Shown piece after piece: positions 41,420-50,853 of a stretch of 64,000 bases of DNA (position 1 is the stretch's first letter; each line of letters starts with the position of its first letter). Origin of the DNA: Saccharothrix syringae (GTDB lineage: Bacteria > Actinomycetota > Actinomycetes > Mycobacteriales > Pseudonocardiaceae); assembly GCF_009498035.1 (NCBI RefSeq), contig NZ_CP034550.1:8308001-8372000 (forward strand), read 5' to 3'. The notes under the pieces were generated by a model. The model had not been told where the DNA came from, made no database searches, and saw only the letters and a program-made list of their open reading frames with translations. A program made the translations under genes and the position numbers.

Positions 41420-41603
41420 CAGTAAGAGCGCACCCTTTCCAGCACCAGATCTGCTGCTTCCGGCCTCCTTCCCACTGCTCCCTCCGGCCGAATTTCGTCG
41501 AATCTTCGATAACAACCTCAAGCGCCGCGCGAGGCGAGCCCGTTCCCCGACCGGCCCAATATCCGGCAAGATCTGCGCACGGAGCGTGATTTCACCGCTG
41601 TAA

Positions 41604-43208
<1,605 letters not shown>

Positions 43209-43228
43209 TGCCGTGACCAGCCCACCCG

Positions 43229-43276
43229 GCGGCTCCCCTCCCCGACTGGCAGTCAACGGGAGGGGAGCCGCTTTTA
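43229..43276 (+). terminator. intrinsic terminator of the second GH6 gene
   Basis: Perfect 14-bp stem (43229-43242 with 43258-43271), a 15-nt loop, then TTTTAT on the plus strand. It ends only 13 nt before the next GTG start. Confidence 0.92.
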
Positions 43277-43288
43277 TATGCTCGACCG

Positions 43289-43549
43289 GTGACCGACCCG
43301 ATGGACGCCACCGCCCTGGCCGGCGACCCGACCGCGTCCCCCGAGGCCCTGTCCCGCCTGGCCGACGACCCGAGCCCGGCGGTCCGCGCGGCGCTGCTGG
43401 CCAACCCGTCCCTCCCCGCCGACCTGCGCTACCAGGTGCACGCCGGCCTGCGCGCCGACGCCGCCGCCGGCAACGGCGAAGCCGAGAACCTGCTGGCGTG
43501 GCTGCGCTACGACCGCTCCGACCGCACCGCGTGCGACCGCCCCGAATGA
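43289..43549 (+). CDS. small leucine-rich-repeat-variant (LRV)-like protein
   Basis: 86 aa from GTG 43289; an ATG at 43301 is the alternative. The body reads ALAGDPTASPEALSRLADDP, SPAVRAALLANPSLPADLRY, two turns of the LRV pattern in which a short proline-containing loop precedes an Ala/Leu helix. Such short repeat proteins may mediate protein contacts; no partner is evident. The stop overlaps the start of the YchJ-like gene by 4 nt (ATGA), so the two are coupled. Confidence 0.6.
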   Translation: MTDPMDATALAGDPTASPEALSRLADDPSPAVRAALLANPSLPADLRYQVHAGLRADAAAGNGEAENLLAWLRYDRSDRTACDRPE

Positions 43550-43929
43550 GCACCGAGCCACCCCGCTGCCCGTGCGACTCGGGCGAGCGCTACCCCGACT
43601 GCTGCGCCCCCTACCACGAGGGCCGCCGGAAGCCGCCGACCGCCGAAGCCCTCATGCGCTCCCGCTACAGCGCCTTCGCCCTGGCCCACGAGGACTACCT
43701 GCTCGCCACCTGGCACCCCAGCACCCGCCCACCCTCCCTGGACCTGGACCCGGACCAGCGCTGGACCCACCTGGAAGTCCTCAACCGCACCGACGGCACC
43801 CCCTTCCAGACCACCGGCACCGTCGAGTTCCGCGCCCACTACCGCTGGCGCGGCGAACGCGACGAACTCCACGAAACCAGCCGCTTCACCCGGGAATCCG
43901 GCACCTGGTACTACGTGGGCCCAACGTAG
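43546..43929 (+). CDS. YchJ-family (UPF0225) SEC-C metal-binding protein
   Basis: 127 aa from ATG 43546. The N-terminal SEC-C motif CPCDSGERYPDCCAPYHEG provides the zinc-binding cysteines, followed by AEALMRSRYSAFALAHEDYL and LLATWHPSTRP and a C-terminal NTF2-like beta sheet (GTVEFRAHYRWRGERDEL). This exact arrangement defines the YchJ family. Its biochemical role is unknown. It forms a two-gene unit with the LRV-like gene and faces the mce operon across repeat array C. Confidence 0.9.
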   Translation: MSTEPPRCPCDSGERYPDCCAPYHEGRRKPPTAEALMRSRYSAFALAHEDYLLATWHPSTRPPSLDLDPDQRWTHLEVLNRTDGTPFQTTGTVEFRAHYRWRGERDELHETSRFTRESGTWYYVGPT

Positions 43930-43938
43930 AACTCACCG

Positions 43939-44223
43939 GTCCTAACCGCATGACACGCGGGACTTGACCGCATGACACGCGGGTCCTGAACGCATGACAC
44001 GCCGGTGAAAGCGCTCCCACCCCGGGCGTGTCCTCCACTCAGACACCGCGAGTCGAACCTTCAGGCCCCCCGTGTCGAACCTTCAGGACCCCCGAGTTCT
44101 ACGTTCGGGACCCGCGTGTCATGCGTTCAGACCTCGCGTGTCATGCGTTCAAGCCCGGCGTGTCATGCGTTGGGGACCCGCGTGTCATGCGTTCGGGGCG
44201 CCTGAGGTCTGCGTTCGGGGTCA
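43939..44223. repeat. array C of the 22-bp repeat: three inverted then eight direct units
   Basis: Inverted units at 43939-43960, 43961-43982 and 43983-44004, then direct units from 44048 every 22 bp up to 44223 with no slippage. Two core classes are mixed: GTCGAAC/GTTCTAC-type (centre TCGA or near) in the first three direct units and GTCATGC (centre CATG) in the other units. The final unit is degenerate, and its last three bases form the stop codon of the last mce gene. The gap 44005-44047 contains TGAAAGCGCTCCCA, not counted as a CebR site. Confidence 0.92.
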
Positions 44224-45315
44224 GCGCGGGGCGTTTTGGGAGCCTCGGACGCCGGTGCCCGAGTCGCGGGGCAGGGTGCAGCTCGCCGCGGTGTTGAACG
44301 GCCCGGGGACGGTGTCCAGGCCCGACTTCTTCTGCGTGCCCTCGTACCCGGCCTCGCAGGGGGGCGGCTCGAAGAAGGTCAGGGCCAGCCCGAAGGAGGC
44401 CCGCCCGTCGCGCACCGCCTCCCCGCCCACCGACACCGCGTCCGGCACGGTCACCAGCACCTGCTCCACCTGCCCCTGCCGCGTCACCAGCACGTCGGCC
44501 GTGGTCAGCAGGTTCGCCAGCACCACGCCCAGGTTCGGCCCGGACTCCCGCAGCACCGCGCTCACCTCCGCCGCCGCACCCGGCGCCGCCGCGATGAGCC
44601 GCCGCAGGTCGCCGTCGGAGGCGCGCAGCCGCTCGGCCACCAGCACCGCGTCGTCGGCGAAGGAGTTGATCGCCGCCGAGTGGTCCAGCTGGGTCTTCAG
44701 CACCACGGCCGAGTCGTCGAGCAGCCGGGCGGTCCGGGGCAGGTGGTCGGCCGCGGTGTCGACGAAGTCGACCGTGGCGTCGAGCAGCGCCTGGAGGTCG
44801 GGCCCGGTGCCGCGCAGCGCGGTGTCCAGCTCGTCCACCACGGTCCGCAGCGCGTCCACCGGCACGGACCGCGCCAGGTCGTCGAGGCTGGTCAGCACCT
44901 TCTCCACAGGCGGCGGCAGTTTCGTCCGCCCCTGGTCGATCACCGAGCCGTCGGTCAGGAACGGGCCGCTCCCGCCGCGCGGCCGCAGGTCCACGTACTG
45001 CTCGCCCACCGCCGACCGGTTGGCCACCACGGCCTCCAGGTCGGCCGGGATCGGCGGCGCGCCCGCGTCGATGCGCAACTCGGCCTCGACCTGCCCGCCG
45101 CCGAGCCGGATCTCGCCGACCCGCCCCACGGGCACGCCCCGGTAGGTCACCTCGCCGCCGGTGAACAGGCCGCCGGTGCGGGGCAGCTCCAGCCGCACCG
45201 CGTACCCGTCGTCCAGCACGACCAGGCCCGCGTACCTGGCGCCGACGTAGCTGACGCCGAGCAGGGCGATCACCGCGAACAGCGCGACCTGCACCTTGAT
45301 CCGCCGCGTCGTCAT
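44221..45315 (-). CDS. Mce-family protein, sixth of operon (MceF position)
   Basis: 364 aa from ATG 45315, overlapping the preceding stop (ATGA). One N-terminal membrane helix (VQVALFAVIALLGVSYVGA) anchors it. The MlaD/Mce domain follows, with GGLFTGGEVTYRGVPVGRVG and a helical DUF3407-like part from about 140. The C-terminus has a Cys pair (PPPCEAGYEG and ASCTLP). Mce proteins assemble as a hexamer forming a lipid-carrying channel across the periplasm. The letter follows gene order only. Confidence 0.85.
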   Translation of the reverse strand: MTTRRIKVQVALFAVIALLGVSYVGARYAGLVVLDDGYAVRLELPRTGGLFTGGEVTYRGVPVGRVGEIRLGGGQVEAELRIDAGAPPIPADLEAVVANRSAVGEQYVDLRPRGGSGPFLTDGSVIDQGRTKLPPPVEKVLTSLDDLARSVPVDALRTVVDELDTALRGTGPDLQALLDATVDFVDTAADHLPRTARLLDDSAVVLKTQLDHSAAINSFADDAVLVAERLRASDGDLRRLIAAAPGAAAEVSAVLRESGPNLGVVLANLLTTADVLVTRQGQVEQVLVTVPDAVSVGGEAVRDGRASFGLALTFFEPPPCEAGYEGTQKKSGLDTVPGPFNTAASCTLPRDSGTGVRGSQNAPR

Positions 45316-46280
45316 CGCGACCCCGCCGGGGGTTCCAGCGTCAGGTACGCGTTGAGGTAGTCGCCCTTGATGCCGTCCAGCACCGCGTCGGTGAACGGGA
45401 ACGTCAGCAGCAGCTCCAGCGACTGCGGCAGGTCCTGCCCGGACTCGGCCAGCCGCCGCAGGGTCGGTTCCAGCGCCCGCAGGTCGGCCAGCAGGTCGTC
45501 GCGGCCGCGGTCGACCACGTCCACCGCCACGCCCGACAGGTCGTTCAACGCGTCCAGCAGCCCGACGAGCTGCCCGCGCTGCTCGTGCAGCACCCGCAGC
45601 CCGGGTTCCAGCCCGTCCAGCACCTCGCCGATCTCCCCCTTGCGCGCCGCCAGGTTCGCCGCGAGCCGGTCCACGCCCTCCAGCGCCCGCGTGATCTCGC
45701 CCTTGTGCCGGTCCAGCGATCCGGTGAACGACTCCACTGTGGACAGCAGCGACCGCACCGCGGCCTCGTTGCCCGACAGCGCCGCGCTCAGCTCCCGCGA
45801 GATGTCCCGCAGCTGCCCGATGCCGCCGCCGTTGAGCAGCATGGACAGCGCGCCGAACACCTCCTCCACCTCGGGGTTGCGGTTGGTCCGCGCCACCGGC
45901 ACCACCGCGCCGTCCACCAGCGGCGACGACGCGCGCTGCCCGGGTGGCGCCAGCTCCACGTACTTCTCGCCCAGCAGGCTGGACTGGCGCAGCCGCGCCA
46001 CCGCGTTGGCGGGCAGCAGCACGTCGCCGCGCACGGCCACCCGCACCAGCGCGGTCGAGCCGTCCTCGGAGAGCCCGATGTCCTCCACCTCGCCCACCGG
46101 CACGTCGTCGACCTTGACCGCCGCGTGCGGCACGAGGTCCAGCACGTCGTCGAACTCCACCGTCACCCGGTACGGCCGGTCGCCCAGGTCCGCGCCGCCG
46201 GGCAGCGGCAGGTCGTAGGCGCTCGGCAGCGAGCACCCGGTGAGCACCAGCACCGACAGCAACGCCGCCCACCGCCTCAC
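45312..46280 (-). CDS. Mce-family lipoprotein, fifth of operon (MceE position)
   Basis: 322 aa from GTG 46280 (GTGA overlap). The signal peptide MRRWAALLSVLVLTGCSLPS ends in a lipobox LTGC, so this is the lipoprotein member, as MceE is in other clusters. The Mce domain carries VKVDDVPVGEVEDIGL and LLGEKYVELAPPG. A helical region follows and the protein ends soon after the YLNAYLTLEPPAG segment. It probably tethers the Mce complex to the membrane surface. Confidence 0.87.
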   Translation of the reverse strand: MRRWAALLSVLVLTGCSLPSAYDLPLPGGADLGDRPYRVTVEFDDVLDLVPHAAVKVDDVPVGEVEDIGLSEDGSTALVRVAVRGDVLLPANAVARLRQSSLLGEKYVELAPPGQRASSPLVDGAVVPVARTNRNPEVEEVFGALSMLLNGGGIGQLRDISRELSAALSGNEAAVRSLLSTVESFTGSLDRHKGEITRALEGVDRLAANLAARKGEIGEVLDGLEPGLRVLHEQRGQLVGLLDALNDLSGVAVDVVDRGRDDLLADLRALEPTLRRLAESGQDLPQSLELLLTFPFTDAVLDGIKGDYLNAYLTLEPPAGSR

Positions 46281-47284
46281 CGGGCACCCCCCGGCACGCT
46301 CAGCAGGTCGGTCACGAACTCGTTGAGGTTGGTCCGCGCGTTCAGCGTCCCGGTACCCGGGTCGTAGGCCCGGACCACGTTGTGCAGCGCCACCGGCGCC
46401 ACCTGAAGCACCTCGGTCAGCGACGCCTGCTGCTCGACCAGGGAACCGGTCAGCACCGCCAAGTCATCCACACTGGACTTGATGCGGGACCGGTTGTCCC
46501 GCAAGAAGTTCCGCACCTGCTCCAGCGCGCCGGCCAGCTCGCCCAGCGCCGCGCCGAGGTCGTCGCGCTCGGCGGCGAAGAACCCGGACACGTCGGCGAG
46601 CTGGTCGGCGAGCTGCCCGACCTGCCGGTCGTTGGCGGCCAGCACCGAGGTGAACGACTGGAGGTCGTCCACCGTGGCGAACAGGTCGTCGCGGGACCCG
46701 GCCAGCGTGCGGGCCGCGTCGGCGAGCTGCCGGATCGACTCGCCCAGCGCGCCGCCGTTGCCGTCGAGGTTGGCCGCGCCGGTGCGCAGCAGGTCGGACA
46801 GCGCGCCGTCGCGGTTGGCCCCGTCGGGACCCAGCGCGGTGAGCAGCGTGTCCAGGCTCTCGTACAGCTCGTCCAGCTCGACGGTGCCCGCGGTGCGCGC
46901 GCTGGGCACGACCGCGCCTGGCGCGAGCTTGTCGCCGCCGGTGTAGGCGGGCGCGAGCTGCACGTACCGGTCGGCGACGATGTTGGGCGACACGACGACG
47001 GCGCGGGCGTCGGCGGGCACGTCCACGCCGGGGTCCAGCTCCAGCTCCACGCGCACCGACCCGCCCTCGGGCGCCACGCCGACGACCCGGCCGACCCGCA
47101 CCCCGAGCACCCGCACGTCCGAACCCCCGTACACGCCGACGGCCGCGGTGAAGTAGACGGTGACCAGCGTGGTGGCGGGCCGCAGGAAGACCCACCACAC
47201 CGCGGCGGTGGCGACCAGCACCAGCACGAGCCCCTGGGCCAGCGCGACGACCAGGCGCCGCCTGCCCCGCGTGCGGACGAACAT
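46277..47284 (-). CDS. Mce-family protein, fourth of operon (MceD position)
   Basis: 335 aa from ATG 47284, sharing one base with the preceding stop (TGATG). After RTRGRRR the helix LVVALAQGLVLVLVATAAVW spans the membrane. The Mce domain shows GVYGGSDVRVLGVRVGRVVG and NIVADRYVQLAPAYTGG. The long helical part has regular Leu/Val heptads (about 145-300) that would line the tube. It lacks the Pro-rich tail of mycobacterial MceD proteins. Confidence 0.86.
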   Translation of the reverse strand: MFVRTRGRRRLVVALAQGLVLVLVATAAVWWVFLRPATTLVTVYFTAAVGVYGGSDVRVLGVRVGRVVGVAPEGGSVRVELELDPGVDVPADARAVVVSPNIVADRYVQLAPAYTGGDKLAPGAVVPSARTAGTVELDELYESLDTLLTALGPDGANRDGALSDLLRTGAANLDGNGGALGESIRQLADAARTLAGSRDDLFATVDDLQSFTSVLAANDRQVGQLADQLADVSGFFAAERDDLGAALGELAGALEQVRNFLRDNRSRIKSSVDDLAVLTGSLVEQQASLTEVLQVAPVALHNVVRAYDPGTGTLNARTNLNEFVTDLLSVPGGAR

Positions 47285-48264
47285 CAGCGGCCTCCCGGCG
47301 TGCAGTCGCGCGGCGCGCCGGGCGTGGTGACGAGCCCGCACACGTAGGTGTCGACCCACTGGCCGTTGCCCAGCGAGTTGTTCAGCAGCCGGTAGTACGG
47401 CCCGGCCAGGGCCAGGCCCCGGTCCAGCGCCTCCTGGTTGTCCCGCAGCACGTCGGTGACGCGCTCCAGCTGCTCCAGGGCGGGCCGCAGCTGCTCGGAG
47501 TTGTCCGCGACGAGGCCGGAGATCTGCCTGGACAGCTCGCGGGTGCCGTCGAGCAGCCTGCCGATGGCCTCCCGGCGGGCGGAGACCTCCTCCAGCAGCA
47601 GGTTGCCGTCGGTGATCAGGGCGGCGAAGTCGTCGTTGCGCTCGGCCAGCACCCCGCTGACCCTGCTCGCGCCCCGGACCAGGGCGGCCAGCTGCTCGTC
47701 GCGCGAGGAGATGGTCCTCGACAGCGCGGACAGGCCGTCCAGCGCCTGCTTCACGTGCCGCGGCGAGTCGCGGAAGGTGTCGGAGAGCACCCGGAAGCTC
47801 TCCGCCAACTGCCCGGTGTCGATCCGGCCCGCCGTGTCGGCCAGGCCGCTGAACGCCTCGATCACGTCGTACGGCGAGGTGGTGCGCTCCAGCGGGATGG
47901 TGCCGGTGAGCGGTTCGCGGCCCTCGGAGTCCACCGCCAGGTACTTCTGCCCGAGCAGCGTCTTGATCCGGATCTCGGCCCGGCTGCGGTCGCCCAGCCG
48001 CACGCCGGACACCCGGAACGCCACCCGCACCCGCCCCTCGTGCAGCCCGACGTCGGTCACCGCGCCGACCTTCAGGCCGGCCACGCGCACCTCGTCGTCG
48101 ACCCGCAGCCCGGCCGCCTCGGTGAACTCGGCGGTGTGCCGCTCGCCGGCGCCGAAGAACGGCAGGTCCTCCAGGAACAGGGTGAGCACGGTGGTGACCG
48201 CGATGACCAGGAGGCCCACGGCCCCCAGCAGCACCGGTCGGCCGGTGATCCATCGGGCTGTCAT
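47284..48264 (-). CDS. Mce-family protein, third of operon (MceC position)
   Basis: 326 aa from ATG 48264 (ATGA overlap). N-terminal helix VLLGAVGLLVIAVTTVLTLF, Mce domain with AAGLRVDDEVRVAGLKVGAV and KTLLGQKYLAVDSEG, then a coiled-coil-rich region. The end YRLLNNSLGNGQWVDTYVCG is the signature C-terminus of this subclass, with two Cys in the last 20 residues. Confidence 0.87.
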   Translation of the reverse strand: MTARWITGRPVLLGAVGLLVIAVTTVLTLFLEDLPFFGAGERHTAEFTEAAGLRVDDEVRVAGLKVGAVTDVGLHEGRVRVAFRVSGVRLGDRSRAEIRIKTLLGQKYLAVDSEGREPLTGTIPLERTTSPYDVIEAFSGLADTAGRIDTGQLAESFRVLSDTFRDSPRHVKQALDGLSALSRTISSRDEQLAALVRGASRVSGVLAERNDDFAALITDGNLLLEEVSARREAIGRLLDGTRELSRQISGLVADNSEQLRPALEQLERVTDVLRDNQEALDRGLALAGPYYRLLNNSLGNGQWVDTYVCGLVTTPGAPRDCTPGGR

Positions 48265-49277
48265 CGGCGGCACCTCGATTCGGTGACGGGGATGCCCACC
48301 GGCGGTCCGCCCGGCGCGGGCTCGGCTTGCGACGAGGCGAAGCACAGGTAGAAGTTGAGCCAGGAGCCGTAGGAGGCGGTGCGGCCGATCGCCTCGAACT
48401 TCACCGGCAGGTTGCGCACGAACGGCTCCAGCTCGGGCGCGTTGCCGAGGTTGCCCGCGAGCAGGCCGAGTTGGGCGATGTCGTCCTTGAGCGGCTGCCG
48501 CCCCTGCTCCAGCAGCGAGGCGGTGCTCTCGCCCAGCGCGGCCAGGCCCGCGATGGCGTTGCCGATGGGCTGCCGGTCGGCGGCGAACCCGGAGACCAGC
48601 TCGCGCAGCGACAGCACCAGCTCGCTGAACCGGTTGTCGCGCGAGTTCACCACGTCCAGCACGGCGTTGAGGTTCGTCACGACCTGGCCGATCACGTCGT
48701 CCTTGGCGGCCAGCGCGGTGGTCAGCGACGCGGTGTGCGCGAGCAGGCCCTCCACCGTGCCGCCCTCGCCCTGGAGGACCTGGATGATCTCCTGGGCCAG
48801 CTTGTTCACGTCGTCCGGGTCCAGCGCCTGGAACAGCGGCCTGAACCCGTTGAACAGGGTGGTCAGGTCGAGCGCGGGCGTGGTGCGCTCGACCGGGATG
48901 AGCCCGCCGGGTGGCAGCCGGTCGGCCAGGGGCCCGGCCGGCTGGTCGAGCGAGACGTACCGCTGGCCGACCAGGTTGCGGTACTTGATGGTGGCGGTGA
49001 CGTTCGCGGACAGCGGCCGGTCGTCGGCGACGGAGAACCCCACGTCCACCAGCTCGTCGTCGACCAGCTCCAGCGACTCGACCTGGCCGACCTTGACGCC
49101 CGACATCCGGACCTCGTCGCCCTCGGCCAGCGCGGTCACGTCGGTGAAGCGGGCGAGGTAGGTGTCGGTGTCGCCGACCTCGCTGCCCGCGATGGTGGCG
49201 GCGAGGAAGCCGGTGGCGGCGACGGTGACCACGACGAAGACCAGGAACTTGGTCAGCGGTGCGGCGATGTTCCTCAT
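48261..49277 (-). CDS. Mce-family protein, second of operon (MceB position)
   Basis: 338 aa from ATG 49277 behind GAGGAG. N-terminal helix TKFLVFVVVTVAATGFLAAT, Mce domain with ALAEGDEVRMSGVKVGQVES and YRNLVGQRYVSLDQP, helical part, and the typical ending IGRTASYGSWLNFYLCF. It is separated from the first mce gene by 247 nt of 15-bp repeats, the only large gap in an otherwise overlapping operon. Confidence 0.88.
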   Translation of the reverse strand: MRNIAAPLTKFLVFVVVTVAATGFLAATIAGSEVGDTDTYLARFTDVTALAEGDEVRMSGVKVGQVESLELVDDELVDVGFSVADDRPLSANVTATIKYRNLVGQRYVSLDQPAGPLADRLPPGGLIPVERTTPALDLTTLFNGFRPLFQALDPDDVNKLAQEIIQVLQGEGGTVEGLLAHTASLTTALAAKDDVIGQVVTNLNAVLDVVNSRDNRFSELVLSLRELVSGFAADRQPIGNAIAGLAALGESTASLLEQGRQPLKDDIAQLGLLAGNLGNAPELEPFVRNLPVKFEAIGRTASYGSWLNFYLCFASSQAEPAPGGPPVGIPVTESRCRR

Positions 49278-49289
49278 CCGGCGCTCCTC

Positions 49290-49524
49290 ACCCGGCACCC
49301 GCCCGCTCGACGCCCGTTCACCCGCTCACCCGCCGGACACCCGCCCACCCCGCGCCCCTCCACCCCGCGCCCGCCCATCCAGCGCCGGTCCGACCCGTGC
49401 CCGACCACCCGGCACCCGCCTGTCCAGCGCCCGACCACCCCGAGCCGGCCCACCAAGTGCCCGACCACCCGGCGCCCAACCACCCGGCGCCCAACCAGCC
49501 CACGCCCAACCACCCCACGCCCGC
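49290..49524. repeat. degenerate 15-bp minisatellite between the first two mce genes
   Basis: Imperfect tandem copies of a unit like CACCCGGCGCCCAAC (also CACCCCGCGCCC), best preserved at 49430-49520. On the minus strand one frame is open as a pentapeptide repeat (GWLGA/GWSGA). No ribosome site or start is convincing, so I treat it as a repeat inserted in the operon rather than a gene. Confidence 0.7.
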
Positions 49525-50616
49525 TCATCCGGCCGCCATCAGCAGCCCGGCCCAGTCGGGCACCTGGTCCGCCGCGACCGCCGTCACCGGCCCGGCCGGG
49601 CAGTGCGGCGTGCCGCCGGGCCGGACGACCGGCTCGTCGCGACCGGGCAGGTACCGCTCGGCCGGCGGCACGACGGTGACGTTCGCGTGCACCCCGGGCT
49701 CGTCGGTGCCCTTGCCCAGCATCTGGTCCACCCGCAGGCGCAGCTCGTTGACCGCGCGCAGCACGCAGGGGAACTCCGGCGAGTAGGTGGCGAGCAGCTC
49801 CAGGGTCGGCCGGGCCCGGTGGGCCAGGTCGACGGCCACCCCGCCGTGCCGGCTGAGGAACCCGGTGAGGTCGGCCGAGGCGGTGGTCAGGCCCGCGTAG
49901 ACGGCGTCGAGGTCGGCGCGCTGCGCGGCGACCGTGCGGCTGACCTCGGTGGCGTCCCGCAGCGCCCGGACCAGGTCGGGGCCCGCGTCCGCGTAGACCT
50001 CGGCCACGTCGGCGAACCTGGTGATGTCCTCGGTGAGCACCGGCAGCTTCGGGTTCAGCTCGCGCAGGTAGGCGTCGAGCGCGGTGATGGTGCGCCCCAG
50101 GTCCTCGCCGCGCCCGTCGAGCGCCTGCGCGACCGAGGTGAGCGTGGCCGCGAGCTTGTCCGGCCGCACCGCCTGGAGCGTGGGCATCAGGTCGGCCAGC
50201 ACCCGCTCCAGCTCGACGGCGGTGGACGTGCGGTCCTGCTCGATCACGTCGCCGTCGCCGAGCGGGCCGGCGGGGTCCGCGGGCGGCTCCAGGCTGACGA
50301 ACCGCTCGCCGAACAGCGTCTTGGGCAGCAGCCGCGCGGACACGTTCGCCGGGATGCGGTCCACCTGCGCGGGCTCGATGCCCAGCTCCACCTCGGCGCC
50401 GTCGCCGCGCGAGCGGACCGCGCGCACCTCGCCCACGCGCACGCCGAGCAGCTTCACGTCGGACTCCGCCTGGAGCTGGTTGCCGACGTGGTCGGTGCGC
50501 AGCAGCACGGTCACCCGCCCGGTGAACACCTCCCGGTACGCGGCGACCGACAGGCCGCACAACGCGACCAGCAGGACCGCGAACACCAGCCCCAGCACGC
50601 GACGCCGAAGTACCAC
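49525..50616 (-). CDS. Mce-family protein, first of operon (MceA position)
   Basis: 363 aa from GTG 50616 with GGAGA upstream. N-terminal helix VLGLVFAVLLVALCGLSVAA. Mce domain with LLRTDHVGNQLQAESDVKLL and KTLFGERFVSLEPPA, then a long helical part with YAGLTTASADLTGFLSRHGG, and a Cys near the end (GTPHCPAG). In most actinobacteria two yrbE permease genes stand directly before this gene; here the upstream gene is a divergent PucR-type regulator instead. Two palindromes in the 237-bp gap are likely operators. Confidence 0.88.
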   Translation of the reverse strand: MVLRRRVLGLVFAVLLVALCGLSVAAYREVFTGRVTVLLRTDHVGNQLQAESDVKLLGVRVGEVRAVRSRGDGAEVELGIEPAQVDRIPANVSARLLPKTLFGERFVSLEPPADPAGPLGDGDVIEQDRTSTAVELERVLADLMPTLQAVRPDKLAATLTSVAQALDGRGEDLGRTITALDAYLRELNPKLPVLTEDITRFADVAEVYADAGPDLVRALRDATEVSRTVAAQRADLDAVYAGLTTASADLTGFLSRHGGVAVDLAHRARPTLELLATYSPEFPCVLRAVNELRLRVDQMLGKGTDEPGVHANVTVVPPAERYLPGRDEPVVRPGGTPHCPAGPVTAVAADQVPDWAGLLMAAG

Positions 50617-50660
50617 TTGTATTCTCCGGGAAGCCAGTCGTTAATTTGCCGGATACACGT

Positions 50661-50672
50661 TACCGGTCGGTA
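50661..50672. promoter_or_regulatory. 12-bp palindromic site upstream of the mce operon
   Basis: TACCGGTCGGTA, 45 nt upstream of the first mce start. Its exact reverse complement TACCGACCGGTA occurs at 52865-52876 upstream of the sortase-type gene. The form is like a TetR-family operator; no cognate TetR is known in the window for it. Confidence 0.5.
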
Positions 50673-50713
50673 CGTTACGCACGGCCACACTAACGCACAA
50701 GCAACGCGACCCC

Positions 50714-50733
50714 TTTGTCAAGGACGTGACAAA
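50714..50733. promoter_or_regulatory. shared palindrome TTTGTCA-N6-TGACAAA, mce/PucR gap
   Basis: Perfect 7-bp arms around AGGACG. Located between the divergent mce operon and PucR-type gene. Two further copies lie at 52781 and 54724. Confidence 0.75.
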
Positions 50734-50853
50734 AATCTGTTCCGGAACACTCACCGGGATACAAAAAGTCCACCGCGCCCTGGCGCCCCGGCGATCCCTG
50801 CGGCTACCAATGTCGTTCGGAGCGCAACCGAGCCGTCTGTGGGGGCGAGCTGC

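Noticed and set aside
44007..44020. TGAAAGCGCTCCCA resembling a CebR box
   Set aside because: Two mismatches break the palindrome and it lies between convergent gene ends, not near a promoter.
43939..44223. Possible CRISPR array
   Set aside because: Units abut without spacers, occur in both orientations, and no cas genes are present.
49318..49518. Small minus-strand gene encoding a GWLGA/GWSGA pentapeptide repeat
   Set aside because: It is the translation of a 15-bp minisatellite, with no ribosome site, and other frames through the same repeat are also open.
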